A stretch of DNA of 64,000 nt, taken from Aegicerativicinus sediminis (GTDB lineage: Bacteria; Bacteroidota; Bacteroidia; Flavobacteriales; Flavobacteriaceae). The translations under genes and the position numbers were made by a program. Location of the stretch: positions 1,234,001 through 1,298,000 of the forward strand of contig NZ_CP064295.1 of NCBI RefSeq assembly GCF_015476115.1, read 5' to 3'. The notes beneath the pieces are model-generated. The model saw nothing but the letters and a program-made list of their open reading frames with translations, was not told where the DNA came from and did no database searches. Below, piece by piece: positions 26,958-36,834 of the stretch (the stretch's first letter is position 1; each line of letters begins with the position of its first letter).

Positions 26958-27836
26958 TTAAATATTTTTACGATATTCCTTTGGTGAGATCCCCATATAT
27001 TTTTTGAAAACTCTTGAAAAATAAAACTGGTCTTGAAACCCCAACAAAAAACTAATTTCTTTTATGCTATAATCGGTATAATTCATGTATTCGCAAGCCT
27101 TCTGTATTTTTTTTAGATTGAAAAAGTGATGCAAAGAATAGCCTGTGCTTTTTTTGAAAACACTAAATAAATAAGACGGGGAGTAGTTAAATTCATTTGC
27201 CAATTCTTCGGTTTTGAATGTTTTATCCAAATTTTCATTCAAAAAGGTTTTAATTGAATTAACCAAATCTTTACTGTTCGCTGTATTGGTATGTTTATTT
27301 ATATCATGATAAATAAAGGAACTTATAAAACTCTGACTTAAAATATTAGCAAACTCCAATTCGTATTCAGCATAACCACCATTAAAAATTTCAAATATTT
27401 GCTCAAATAACTTAATGACCGTGTTATCGTATGGCACAGTATCAGTTATTGTATCATTTAATATATGTCTTTGAAATAATTCATTTACCGAGGTTCCATC
27501 GAAATGCATCCAATAAATGCTCCATGGATTATTGTTTTCTGCACCGTAAGCATGGCGCGTATTTTTTGGTATAATAAAATATGCATTAGGCTTTATTTTA
27601 ATCTTTTTTTTATTGTAGGATAACCATCCCTCCCCTTCAACACAATAAATAAAGATATATTCCTTTGAACCCTTAATTCGCTCCCTGAAATGGTGATTCG
27701 CATTGGGATAATAGCCTAAATCTGTGACAAAGAATTTTTTAGTAATGGGGTTCTCATTGAGCTTTTTTCTAACTTGATTTGGCAAAACAATCATTCGTTG
27801 CCCCATAAAACCCTCCTTGATAGTCAAATCGTCCAT
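26958..27836 (-). CDS. AraC family transcriptional regulator (cupin sensor plus HTH)
   Basis: A 292-residue regulator. The N-terminal ~160 residues form the AraC-type cupin effector domain (YIFIYCVEGEGWLSYNKKKIKIKPNAYFIIP; HAYGAENNNPWSIYWMHF). The last ~100 residues contain two helix-turn-helix motifs (EELANEFNYSPSYLFSVFKKSTG; ISFLLGFQDQFYFSRVFKKYMGISPKEYR). It is cytoplasmic and has no membrane segment, unlike the HTCS. It is placed in the middle of the galactan locus, divergent from the sugar transporter gene, and its upstream region shares TTTTGTCYAT boxes with the susC2 promoter. A role as the galactose or galactobiose sensor of this locus is therefore likely, though not proven. Confidence 0.93.
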   Translation of the reverse strand: MDDLTIKEGFMGQRMIVLPNQVRKKLNENPITKKFFVTDLGYYPNANHHFRERIKGSKEYIFIYCVEGEGWLSYNKKKIKIKPNAYFIIPKNTRHAYGAENNNPWSIYWMHFDGTSVNELFQRHILNDTITDTVPYDNTVIKLFEQIFEIFNGGYAEYELEFANILSQSFISSFIYHDINKHTNTANSKDLVNSIKTFLNENLDKTFKTEELANEFNYSPSYLFSVFKKSTGYSLHHFFNLKKIQKACEYMNYTDYSIKEISFLLGFQDQFYFSRVFKKYMGISPKEYRKNI

Positions 27837-27847
27837 GTTTATCTTGA

Positions 27848-27907
27848 TTTTGTCTATTGCAACAGTTAACTGTTAGTTATATTTTGGATTTAAATTTATG
27901 GACAAAA
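27848..27907. promoter_or_regulatory. araC operator cluster: perfect palindrome plus two TTTTGTCYAT boxes
   Basis: Within 71 bases upstream of araC lie TTTTGTCTATTG on the plus strand (27848-27859), a perfect 14-base palindrome AACAGTTAACTGTT (27861-27874), and TTTTGTCCAT on the minus strand (27898-27907). The boxes match those before susC2. The layout suggests autoregulation of araC and control of the divergent transporter gene. The palindrome may instead belong to a different, dimeric regulator. Confidence 0.45.
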
Positions 27908-28117
27908 TTTCAACATACTCCACTTTACAGAATAATAATAGCAATACATTAAACAATGTCAAAGTGTTTAAGAAAAAAATGATTTTCAAGGCCCTTGTTG
28001 TTAATTGTAACATTGATAGGATTGTACATAACTAAAAGAGAAAAAATTTGATGCAAATAACTACACCCATTACGGAATTAATTTTTTTGAATTTTAAAAT
28101 TATTTTAACCTAATTCA

Positions 28118-29527
28118 ATGAATTCAAAGTTGACAACTAAGTTTAATTTTCCCTTTCTGATTTTCTTGGCTTTAGTTTCTGCCATGGGAGGTTTTCTGTT
28201 TGGGTACGATTGGGTGGTAATTGGAGGTGCAAAACCTTTTTATGAGCTTTATTTTGAAATCAATAATATGCCTGCCCTACAAGGATGGGCAATGAGCAGT
28301 GCTCTGGTCGGATGTATTTTAGGAGCAGTTCTTTCTGGAGTTGTGGCTGATCGTTATGGAAGAAAGATCCCACTTATTCTATCCGCTTTTCTCTTTATTT
28401 TTTCAGCGTTCGGAACCGGTTATGCCGATAGCTTTACGCCCTTTATAATTTACAGATTAATAGGGGGGTTAGGCATAGGATTGGCATCCACGCTTTCTCC
28501 AATGTATATTGCGGAAATTGCTCCCACAAAATATCGTGGACAGTTTGTTGCTATAAACCAATTGACCATAGTAATTGGTATTCTTGCGGCTCAATCAGCG
28601 AACTATTTTATCGCTGAAACCATTCCAGAAGGAATGACCCCTGCCGAAATATTGGCTTCATGGAATGGTCAGACTGGATGGCGTTGGATGTTTTGGGCTG
28701 AATTAATACCCGCTATACTCTTCTTCGTCCTAATGTTTTTTGTCCCAAAAAGCCCTCGTTTTCTTGCTAAAATAAACCAGGATAATGCAGCCCTAAAAGT
28801 GCTTGGTTCAATAGGAGGAAAGGATTATGCGGCGATGGAATTAAAAAGTATGAAATTGACGCTTATTGAAAGTAGTGCTAAAAAAATAGAATTTTCAGAA
28901 TTAGGCAGTTCAAAAGTGCTGCCAATTCTAATCATAGGCATTGTATTGGCATTTTTTCAGCAATGGTGCGGCATAAATATCATTTTTAATTATGCTGAAG
29001 AAATCTTTACCGCAGCTGGTTATAGTGTAGGAGATATGTTGTTCAACATTATCATCACGGGGAGTGTAAACCTCATTTTTACATTAGTCGCAATGCGCAC
29101 TGTGGACAGCTGGGGTCGACGAAAACTGATGCTTTTTGGATCAATAGGTTTGGCAGTTGTTTATGCCTTGTTAGGCGGAGCTTATTATTTTGAATTTAAC
29201 GGGCTTCCGGTTCTTATTTTAGTAATTGTAGCAATTGCCATTTACGCCATGTCTCTTGCCCCTATTACTTGGGTGGTTCTTTCAGAAATTTTCCCTAATC
29301 GTTTAAGGGGAATTGCCATGTCTATTGCGACGTTCTCGCTTTGGGTGGCCTCCTTTATACTCACGTTTACGTTCCCCCTACTTAATGACTTGTTGGGTGC
29401 TTATGGAACATTTTGGGTCTATTGTGGGATTTGTATAATGGGATTTCTGTTTATAAAACGAAAATTGCCTGAAACCAAGGGAAAAAGTCTTGAGGAAATT
29501 GAACAAGAATTTTCTAATAAAGCCTAG
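28118..29527 (+). CDS. MFS sugar porter (sugar:H+ symporter family)
   Basis: A 469-residue inner-membrane protein with about 12 transmembrane helices. Sugar-porter signatures are GGFLFGYDWVVIGGAKPFY in helix 1, DRYGRKIPL after helix 2, the PxSPRFL motif as FVPKSPRFLAK at the end of helix 6, QQWCGINIIFNYAEEIF in helix 7 and PETKGKSLEEIE after helix 12. The family moves hexoses or pentoses, usually with protons. In this locus the natural cargo is galactose (or galactobiose) released in the periplasm by the GH35 and GH2 enzymes. It is the first gene of the second operon, 5 bases before the GH2 gene. Confidence 0.94.
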   Translation: MNSKLTTKFNFPFLIFLALVSAMGGFLFGYDWVVIGGAKPFYELYFEINNMPALQGWAMSSALVGCILGAVLSGVVADRYGRKIPLILSAFLFIFSAFGTGYADSFTPFIIYRLIGGLGIGLASTLSPMYIAEIAPTKYRGQFVAINQLTIVIGILAAQSANYFIAETIPEGMTPAEILASWNGQTGWRWMFWAELIPAILFFVLMFFVPKSPRFLAKINQDNAALKVLGSIGGKDYAAMELKSMKLTLIESSAKKIEFSELGSSKVLPILIIGIVLAFFQQWCGINIIFNYAEEIFTAAGYSVGDMLFNIIITGSVNLIFTLVAMRTVDSWGRRKLMLFGSIGLAVVYALLGGAYYFEFNGLPVLILVIVAIAIYAMSLAPITWVVLSEIFPNRLRGIAMSIATFSLWVASFILTFTFPLLNDLLGAYGTFWVYCGICIMGFLFIKRKLPETKGKSLEEIEQEFSNKA

Positions 29528-29532
29528 TTCAC

Positions 29533-32418
29533 ATGAAAAGACAAAAATTTTATACTGTTCATTCTGATTGGAGCCTAAAAAACGTTGCTAATGTTGTTTT
29601 GTTGTTCCTAATTATGATTGTAACAGGTTCATGTGAAAAGAAATCCAATGATGTATTGGATTTATCCGGAAACTGGCATTTTCAAATTGATTCCTTGGAC
29701 CAAGGGAAACAGGACCATTGGTTTACCAAAACTTTATCTGATGAAATAAGGCTTCCTGGGTCTATGGTGGAAAATGGAAAGGGTAAGGAAGTGTCCGTTA
29801 ACAGCCAATGGACTGGCTCAATTTTCGACAGCACCTATTACACGAGTAAGAAATTTGCCCGATATCGCCAGCCCGACAACATAAAGGTGCCTTTTTGGTT
29901 ACAACCACTTAAGCACTATTTGGGGCCTGCCTGGTATCAAAAAGAAGTTTTAATTCCTCAAGATTGGAAAGGACATAAAATAATGCTAACTCTAGAAAGA
30001 GCCCATTGGCAGACTGAGGTATGGGTTGGCGATGTTAAGGTGGGTATGCAGAACAGTTTGGCTACGCCTCATAACTTCAACCTAACGAATTATGTTAAGC
30101 CAGGCAAAAACCAAATTACAATTAGGGTAGATAACCGAGTTTTAGATATAGACCCAGGACCAAATTCCCATAGTATTTCAGACCATACACAAAGTAACTG
30201 GAATGGGATAGTTGGTAATATTAGCATGTATAAAACTCCCTTTCTGACCTTAGAAAATATTCAATTGTATCCTATTGTGTCTGAAAAAAAGGTTGTCGTA
30301 AAAGGTAGGCTCTCTAATGCCTCCGGTAATAAACAAAACACGTTTTTGACTGTTAAGGCAATAGGTCCAGATAATTCCGAAATAAATTCGGTTGTGAAAG
30401 AGATTAAAATTGATACCTCCGCAAATTTTCAGTTTGACTACTCAATGGGAAATACAGCACTGCTTTGGGATGAATTTGACCCTAATTTGTACACCATGGA
30501 TTTTGAACTGAAATCCGAGCTTGGAATCCAAACCAAACAGGTTCGTTTCGGAATGAGAGATTTTAAGGTTAATGGAAAGCAATTTAACATTAACGGTCGA
30601 CCTATTTTTTTAAGAGGTACTCTTGAATGTTCCATCTTCCCTAAAACCGGATATCCCCCTACTGATATAGATTCATGGAAAAGAATTTTTAACATTTGTA
30701 AGGCGCATGGACTTAACCATATGCGTTTTCATTCTTGGTGTCCACCAAAAGCTGCGTTTGATGCAGCCGACGAAGTTGGGTTTTATCTGCAGGTAGAGGC
30801 ATCAAGCTGGGCAAACCAAGGTTCTTCTATCGGCGACGGAAAACCGATTGATGAATGGATTTACAAGGAAGTAGAGGCTATCCTTTCGGCCTATGGCAAC
30901 CACCCATCGTTCGTAATGATGGCATATGGAAATGAACCTGGTGGCAAAAACCAAATTAACTTCCTCTCTGGTTTCGTGGAACACTTTAAAAACTTTGACA
31001 ATCGAAGATTGTATACTGGTGGTGCAGGATGGCCATATTTCAAAAATCTTGATTATTACAACAGCGCTAATGGTGTTCGTATACAGGGATGGGGAGAAGA
31101 ACTCAATAGCATTATCAATAGAGAACCTCCACAAACAATGTTTGACTTTTCCCAAGTAAATGATACTGTTCCCATTCCATTTGTAAGTCATGAAATTGGG
31201 CAGTGGTGTGTATACCCGAATTTTAAGGAAATGGATAAATATACCGGTGTTTTGAAACCGAAAAATTTTGAGATTTTCAAAGAAAGCCTTGAAGAAAACC
31301 AGATGGGTGATTTAGCCGATAGTTTACTTCTGGCTTCGGGAAAATTACAGGCGCTTTGTTACAAGGCAGATATTGAAGCTGCCCTCCGCACAAAAGATTT
31401 TGCTGGATTTCAGTTGCTAGACTTACATGATTTTCCTGGACAGGGTACAGCACTAGTGGGAGTCCTGGATGCTTTTTGGGATGAAAAGGGGTATATAACC
31501 CCAGAAGAATTTAGATCTTTTAGTGGCCAGACCGTGCCATTGGCCCGAATGGAGAAACGCACCTTTTTAAATAATGAAATCTTCAAAGCAACTATAGAAA
31601 TAGCTCATTATGGTAAAAATCCGATTGAGGGTTTAATTCCTAAATGGGAACTTATAGATGCGGAAGGAAATGTTTTTGACAACGGAGACTTTAATGAAAT
31701 AGACATTCCTATTGGAAATGGAATAAAGCTAGGAGAGGTTTCCGTCAAACTCAACGAGCTGTTAAAACCTCAAAAATTGACATTAGTTGTGAATGTTGGA
31801 GATAACAGAAACGATTGGGACATATGGGTATATCCTTTCAGTAAAAAACCAGTTGAAAACGAGAAGAACGTTCTGGTGACAGATAGGTTCGATGACACTA
31901 CTATAGATTACCTCAAAAACGGAGGTAAGGTCTTATTGAACATAACAAAAGGTGATATTTCACCCAAAAAGGGGGGTGATATAGGAATTGGGTTTTCCAG
32001 CATATTTTGGAATACATCTTGGACAAGCGGTCAAAAACCACACACCTTAGGTATTTTGTGTAACCCAAAACACAAGGCATTAGGGGATTTTCCAACGGAG
32101 TATCATTCCGATTGGCAATGGTGGGATGCAATGTCTCATAGCAATGCAATTGTACTGGATGATTTTGATCCAAAATTAAAACCAATTGTCCGGGTTGTAG
32201 ACGACTGGACTGAAAATCGAAGGTTGGCTTTGATTTTTGAAGTAAAGATAGGAAAGGGGAACCTATTGTTTTCAGGTGTTGACCTGCATTCTAATCTTGA
32301 AAATAGAATTGAGGCAAGGCAACTCTTATACAGTTTAAAAAAATATATGAACAGTAATGAATTCAACCCTGAAATTACCTTGGAATCTGATGATATTAAG
32401 GGCTTGTTAGGATACTAA
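29533..32418 (+). CDS. GH2 family glycoside hydrolase lipoprotein (probable beta-galactosidase)
   Basis: A 961-residue lipoprotein (lipobox IVTGSC, Cys34). Residues about 40-230 form the GH2 sugar-binding jelly roll (LSGNWHFQIDS; WYQKEVLIPQDW), followed by an Ig-like domain, then the barrel from KQFNINGRPIFLRGTLEC. The acid/base is Glu468 in MAYGNEPGG and the nucleophile Glu554 in FVSHEIGQW. The C-terminal ~300 residues are beta-rich and include a class-I-amidotransferase-like stretch (VLVTDRFDDTTIDYLKNGGKVLL), as in some Bacteroidota GH2 proteins. Galactosidase activity is inferred from the neighbours; glucuronidase or arabinosidase activity is possible. It is likely on the periplasmic face, upstream of the MFS porter in the pathway. 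Confidence 0.9.
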   Translation: MKRQKFYTVHSDWSLKNVANVVLLFLIMIVTGSCEKKSNDVLDLSGNWHFQIDSLDQGKQDHWFTKTLSDEIRLPGSMVENGKGKEVSVNSQWTGSIFDSTYYTSKKFARYRQPDNIKVPFWLQPLKHYLGPAWYQKEVLIPQDWKGHKIMLTLERAHWQTEVWVGDVKVGMQNSLATPHNFNLTNYVKPGKNQITIRVDNRVLDIDPGPNSHSISDHTQSNWNGIVGNISMYKTPFLTLENIQLYPIVSEKKVVVKGRLSNASGNKQNTFLTVKAIGPDNSEINSVVKEIKIDTSANFQFDYSMGNTALLWDEFDPNLYTMDFELKSELGIQTKQVRFGMRDFKVNGKQFNINGRPIFLRGTLECSIFPKTGYPPTDIDSWKRIFNICKAHGLNHMRFHSWCPPKAAFDAADEVGFYLQVEASSWANQGSSIGDGKPIDEWIYKEVEAILSAYGNHPSFVMMAYGNEPGGKNQINFLSGFVEHFKNFDNRRLYTGGAGWPYFKNLDYYNSANGVRIQGWGEELNSIINREPPQTMFDFSQVNDTVPIPFVSHEIGQWCVYPNFKEMDKYTGVLKPKNFEIFKESLEENQMGDLADSLLLASGKLQALCYKADIEAALRTKDFAGFQLLDLHDFPGQGTALVGVLDAFWDEKGYITPEEFRSFSGQTVPLARMEKRTFLNNEIFKATIEIAHYGKNPIEGLIPKWELIDAEGNVFDNGDFNEIDIPIGNGIKLGEVSVKLNELLKPQKLTLVVNVGDNRNDWDIWVYPFSKKPVENEKNVLVTDRFDDTTIDYLKNGGKVLLNITKGDISPKKGGDIGIGFSSIFWNTSWTSGQKPHTLGILCNPKHKALGDFPTEYHSDWQWWDAMSHSNAIVLDDFDPKLKPIVRVVDDWTENRRLALIFEVKIGKGNLLFSGVDLHSNLENRIEARQLLYSLKKYMNSNEFNPEITLESDDIKGLLGY

Positions 32419-32471
32419 ATAATGAGATTAAAAAGTTCAATGGTTCTAATTAGAACAAAAAATTTCAAAAT

Positions 32472-35400
32472 ATGGGCAAAGTAAAAGCATGGAAAGAAAA
32501 AGTGGTTATACCCACCTATGAGGTTGGTAAGCCAGAAAAATATCCAGTTTTTCTTGAGAAAAGGGTTTATCAGGCTAGTAGCGGTAGCGTTTACCCTCAT
32601 CCCGTTATCGAACATATTAGTGACGATAAAGTTGATAAGGAGTGGGATGTTGTTATTGTTGAAAACGATTATTTAAAAATAATGGTTATTCCATCCTTAG
32701 GGGGAAGAATTCAAATGGCTTATGATAAAATTAGGGAACGTCATTTCGTTTATTATAATCATGTTATTAAGCCTGCCTTGGTAGGTCTTACTGGGCCTTG
32801 GATTTCAGGGGGTATAGAATTTAATTGGCCCCAACATCATAGACCAAGTACTTATGATCCAACAGATTTTTATATTGAGGAAAATGAGGATGGAAGTAAA
32901 ACTATTTGGGTAAGCGAGGTAGAAAGAATGTTTAGAACCAAAGGGATGGCCGGTTTTACCTTACACCCTGATAAGGCCTATTTGGAAATAAAAGTTCAAT
33001 TGTACAATCGTACGCCTCATGCCCAAACTTTTCTGTGGTGGGCAAATCCTGCAGTTGCGGTAAATGACCATTATCAATCTGTTTTTCCACCAGATGTAAA
33101 TGCAGTTTTTGATCATGGTAAACGTGATGTTTCTGAATACCCAATTGCAAAGGGAGAATACTATAAAGTTGATTATTCACCTGGCACGGATATCTCAAAA
33201 TATAAAAACATTCCAGTTCCAACTTCCTACATGGCAATTGGATCTGACTACGATTTTGTTGGAGGTTATGAAAACGACTCAAAAGGTGGCCTTCTGCATA
33301 TTGCAGATCACCATGTTTCACCCGGAAAGAAACAATGGACATGGGGACACGGTGATTTTGGTCGCGCATGGGATCGAAACCTCACAGATAGCGATGGCCC
33401 TTACATTGAATTAATGTGTGGTGTTTATACCGATAATCAACCTGATTTTTCTTGGATGCACCCCTACGAAGAAAAAAGTTTTAGGCAATATTTTATGCCA
33501 TATTACAACGTAGGTGTTGTGAAAAATGCTACCAAAGAAGCTTTGTTAAATCTTGAAGTAGATAAACAACTTGCTACATTGAAATTCTATGTTACATCAG
33601 CATACGAAAACTGTAAGGTGTCTCTGTCTACTTCCAAAAAAGTAATATTTGAAAGGATTCAGGATTTAAGTCCTGAAGAGGGATTTGAGCAAGTCATTTC
33701 TATAGGAGACGTTAAGAATGAAGATCTAAGAGCAACCTTGACTGATAAAGAAGGAAAAGTTTTAGTTTCATGGTCTCCCGGTGATGTAAAAACAGGGGAA
33801 ATTCCCGAACCTGCAAAGGCTGCAAAACAACCAAGTGAAATTAAAAGTGTTGAGCAACTCTATTTAAGAGGACTTCACTTAGAACAATATAGACACGCCA
33901 CATATAATCCTACAGATTATTATTTAGAAGGATTATCAAGAGAGCCAAGTGATGTGAGATGTAATAATGCTATGGGCTTGTGGTATTTAAAAAGAGCAAA
34001 ATTCGAAAAGGCACTTACTTACTTTGATAAGGCAATTGAAACCCTAACTGAACGTAACCCAAATCCTTATGACGGAGAGCCTTATTTTAATAGAGGACTT
34101 GCATTAAATTATTTAGGGAGAAAGGATGAGGCTTATAGCGCATTTTTTAAATCTTGTTGGAATGCCGCATGGCAAGATGCTGGTTATTTCAATCTAGCGC
34201 AAATCGATTGTGCAAGAGGAAATTTAGAAAAAGCTCTAGACTTAATTGATAGGTCCTTAATTAAAAACTGGCATAACCACAAGGGTCGACATCTAAAGGC
34301 CATTATCCTGAGAAAAACTGGAAGATTGAAAGAGGCGGTTGACTTAGTGTATGAATCTCTAAGTATAGATAATTTCAATTTTGGAATTCTTTATGAAAAA
34401 TATTTGCTGAGTAAAAATCAAGAGGATTTAAATAATCTTAAGGATTTGCTGAGGGAATATCCTCATAATTATATCGAGTATTCCCTAGATTATGCGCAAG
34501 CAGGACAATATGAAGAAGCTATTGGCCTATTAAATCATTTTATTAAGGATAAAAAAGAGATTTATCCAATGGCACTATATTTCATGGCATGGTTTCATGA
34601 ACAACTAGGAGTACAGGATAAGGCTCAAAAATATATCATCGAGGCGGAAAGAATGCCATCAGATTACTGTTTTCCGAATCGATTAGAGGAAGTCATTGTT
34701 TTGCAGGATGCTATATCTAAGAGTACTAAAAATGGAATGGCAAACTATTATCTGGGTAATTTTTGGTACGCATTCAGGCAATATCAGGAAGCTCAAGATT
34801 GCTGGGAATCATCCATTCAACAAATTGATTCAAATGCAATCTGTCATAGAAATTTAGGTTTGCTTTATTACAATAAAGCAAACAAAAAGACCCTTGCCAG
34901 AAACCATATGGAAACAGCATTCAAATTAGACAAAGAGGATGCCCGTTTGCTAATGGAGTTGGATCAATTATATAAAAAATTGAATATTCCTATAGAAGAA
35001 AGGTTACATCTGTTAGAAAGCAACTTAATCTTAACTGAATCAAGAGATGATCTGTATTTAGAAAGAGTTTCATTATATAATTTACAAGGGAAACATGAAA
35101 CCGCACTTGAGCTTATTAAACGAAGACAATTCCATCCTTGGGAGGGTGGTGAAGGAAAAGTTCCTGCTCAGTATTTAATCGCAAAAATAGAAATTGCCAA
35201 ACAATGTATTAAAGATGGCGATTACCTTCAAGCCATAAAACATTTAGACGATGCTCAAATTTACCCCCATAACTTAGGTGAAGGTAAATTGTTCGGAACC
35301 CAAGAAAATGATATTAATTACTGGAAAGGATGTGCATATGAAAAGCTAGGAGAACTAGATAAAGCCAAAGTATCCTGGAATTTGGCATCCATAGGATTGA

Positions 35401-35789
35401 GTGACCCTAGCCCAGCGATGTTTTATAATGATCAACAGCCTGACAAGATTTTCTATCAGGGCTTGGCCCTATTAAAATTGGATAAACCGGATGAGGCAAA
35501 TTTCAGATTTAACAATTTAATATCCTATGGCATGGAACATATGGATGACGATGTTAAACTTGACTATTTCGCAATATCCCTACCCGATCTATTGATTTGG
35601 GAGGAAGACCTTAATGATATAAATAAAAAACATTGTAATTATCTAATCGGGTTGGGGCAATTTGGTTTGGGACATAATGAAGAAGCAATCAACTCATTTA
35701 AAAAGGTCCTTCGGTTAGATAAATATCATTTTTTAGCTGAAATTCATTATCGAATGGTTAAGAACACAAAACCCTTGGTGCCTAAATAA
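32472..35789 (+). CDS. DUF5107 and tetratricopeptide-repeat protein
   Basis: A 1105-residue protein with no signal peptide, so it is predicted to be cytoplasmic. The N-terminal ~340 residues match DUF5107, with a mutarotase-like beta-sandwich look (IMVIPSLGGRIQMAYDK; GPWISGGIEFNWPQHHRP; TFLWWANPAVAV). A clustered HHRP and a WxWGHGDFGRAWDRN segment hint at a sugar-binding cleft. Residues about 440-1090 are a long series of TPR helices (EKALTYFDKAIETL; AQAGQYEEAIGLLNHF; AINSFKKVLRLDKYHF). The activity of DUF5107 proteins is not established as far as I know. Lying between GH2 and aldose 1-epimerase genes, it may process or sense imported galactosides. Confidence 0.85.
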   Translation: MGKVKAWKEKVVIPTYEVGKPEKYPVFLEKRVYQASSGSVYPHPVIEHISDDKVDKEWDVVIVENDYLKIMVIPSLGGRIQMAYDKIRERHFVYYNHVIKPALVGLTGPWISGGIEFNWPQHHRPSTYDPTDFYIEENEDGSKTIWVSEVERMFRTKGMAGFTLHPDKAYLEIKVQLYNRTPHAQTFLWWANPAVAVNDHYQSVFPPDVNAVFDHGKRDVSEYPIAKGEYYKVDYSPGTDISKYKNIPVPTSYMAIGSDYDFVGGYENDSKGGLLHIADHHVSPGKKQWTWGHGDFGRAWDRNLTDSDGPYIELMCGVYTDNQPDFSWMHPYEEKSFRQYFMPYYNVGVVKNATKEALLNLEVDKQLATLKFYVTSAYENCKVSLSTSKKVIFERIQDLSPEEGFEQVISIGDVKNEDLRATLTDKEGKVLVSWSPGDVKTGEIPEPAKAAKQPSEIKSVEQLYLRGLHLEQYRHATYNPTDYYLEGLSREPSDVRCNNAMGLWYLKRAKFEKALTYFDKAIETLTERNPNPYDGEPYFNRGLALNYLGRKDEAYSAFFKSCWNAAWQDAGYFNLAQIDCARGNLEKALDLIDRSLIKNWHNHKGRHLKAIILRKTGRLKEAVDLVYESLSIDNFNFGILYEKYLLSKNQEDLNNLKDLLREYPHNYIEYSLDYAQAGQYEEAIGLLNHFIKDKKEIYPMALYFMAWFHEQLGVQDKAQKYIIEAERMPSDYCFPNRLEEVIVLQDAISKSTKNGMANYYLGNFWYAFRQYQEAQDCWESSIQQIDSNAICHRNLGLLYYNKANKKTLARNHMETAFKLDKEDARLLMELDQLYKKLNIPIEERLHLLESNLILTESRDDLYLERVSLYNLQGKHETALELIKRRQFHPWEGGEGKVPAQYLIAKIEIAKQCIKDGDYLQAIKHLDDAQIYPHNLGEGKLFGTQENDINYWKGCAYEKLGELDKAKVSWNLASIGLSDPSPAMFYNDQQPDKIFYQGLALLKLDKPDEANFRFNNLISYGMEHMDDDVKLDYFAISLPDLLIWEEDLNDINKKHCNYLIGLGQFGLGHNEEAINSFKKVLRLDKYHFLAEIHYRMVKNTKPLVPK

Positions 35790-35864
35790 AATTGGTTTAA
35801 ATCGGGGTAATTATCAGAATAGTTCAATTTGAATCCAAATTAAATACAACTCCCAATAAACCGG

Positions 35865-36761
35865 ATGTATAGAATATTAAAATCCAAAGATGGAGAGGAT
35901 ATGTATGCTGAGATTTTAAATTCTGACAAATCCTCATATTCTAAAATATATTTAAATAAGGGAGCAAGTTTACAAGAATTAGTTCTTGGCAATAACCATA
36001 TTATCAAAAACATGTCTCCTATGACCTATGAGGAAACCTATGCTTCGTCAATATTGTTTCCCTTTGCGAACAGGGTCAAAGATGGCAAGTATAGGTTCGA
36101 AAACAAGACGTACCAATTAGAAATCAATGAGACAGATCTTAACAATGCTCTACATGGATTGGTTTATAACAAAACATTTGAGATAATAAATGAAGAAGTA
36201 ACAGATACCTCGGCAACAGTTAAACTTGCATACCATGAGACTAAAAAACTAAACGGTTTTCCATATTCTTATTCTGTTTATTTGGACTATACCTTGAAGG
36301 ATTTTGATCTTGAAATTAAAGTTTCTGTAAAAAATACAGACACAAAAACCTTCCCTTTTACATTAGGATGGCACCCTTATTTTGTAAGTGACAATCTTGG
36401 CGAAAGTTTGTTAATGTTTGATTCCAACAAAAAACTTAAATGGGATAATAGAAACATTACAACCGGAATATTAGAAACTGAAGTGCCAAAGGTTTTAAAA
36501 ATTCAAAATCAAGAATTTAACGATTGTTTTTTGCTGAATTCTAGTGTAGTTCATTTTCAAACTCCAAAATATTTACTGATTCTAATGTCAAGTGAAAGTG
36601 ATGGCTTTTTGCAACTCTACACACCTCCAAAAAAGAACACTATCGCCATTGAGCCAACAACCGGGGTTTCTGATAGCCTTAATAATAAAATAGGGCTTAA
36701 AACATTGAAGCCCAACAATGATTATGAAGTTGAATGGAATGTTACAGTCGTAAACAATTAA
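35865..36761 (+). CDS. galM: Aldose 1-epimerase (galactose mutarotase)
   Basis: A 298-residue cytoplasmic enzyme that interconverts alpha and beta anomers of galactose, the entry step of the Leloir pathway. Recognisable motifs are FPFANRVKDGKY, LHGLVYNK (catalytic His region), TLGWHPYF (second His) and the catalytic Glu in AIEPTTGVSDSLN. Length is normal for a compact GalM-like protein. Beta-galactosidases release beta-galactose while galactokinase uses the alpha anomer, so the gene belongs logically in this locus. No galactokinase or galT gene is present in the window. Confidence 0.9.
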   Translation: MYRILKSKDGEDMYAEILNSDKSSYSKIYLNKGASLQELVLGNNHIIKNMSPMTYEETYASSILFPFANRVKDGKYRFENKTYQLEINETDLNNALHGLVYNKTFEIINEEVTDTSATVKLAYHETKKLNGFPYSYSVYLDYTLKDFDLEIKVSVKNTDTKTFPFTLGWHPYFVSDNLGESLLMFDSNKKLKWDNRNITTGILETEVPKVLKIQNQEFNDCFLLNSSVVHFQTPKYLLILMSSESDGFLQLYTPPKKNTIAIEPTTGVSDSLNNKIGLKTLKPNNDYEVEWNVTVVNN

Positions 36762-36834
36762 AAGTATTAATGGTTTGAATTGATCAATATAGAGTCATTT
36801 CAATTGCAATAACAATAAATAAAACTCTTTTATA

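Noticed and set aside
30802-31191. 129-codon antisense frame in the GH2 gene
   Set aside because: Lies opposite the catalytic barrel; composition follows the sense codons and no start signal was seen.
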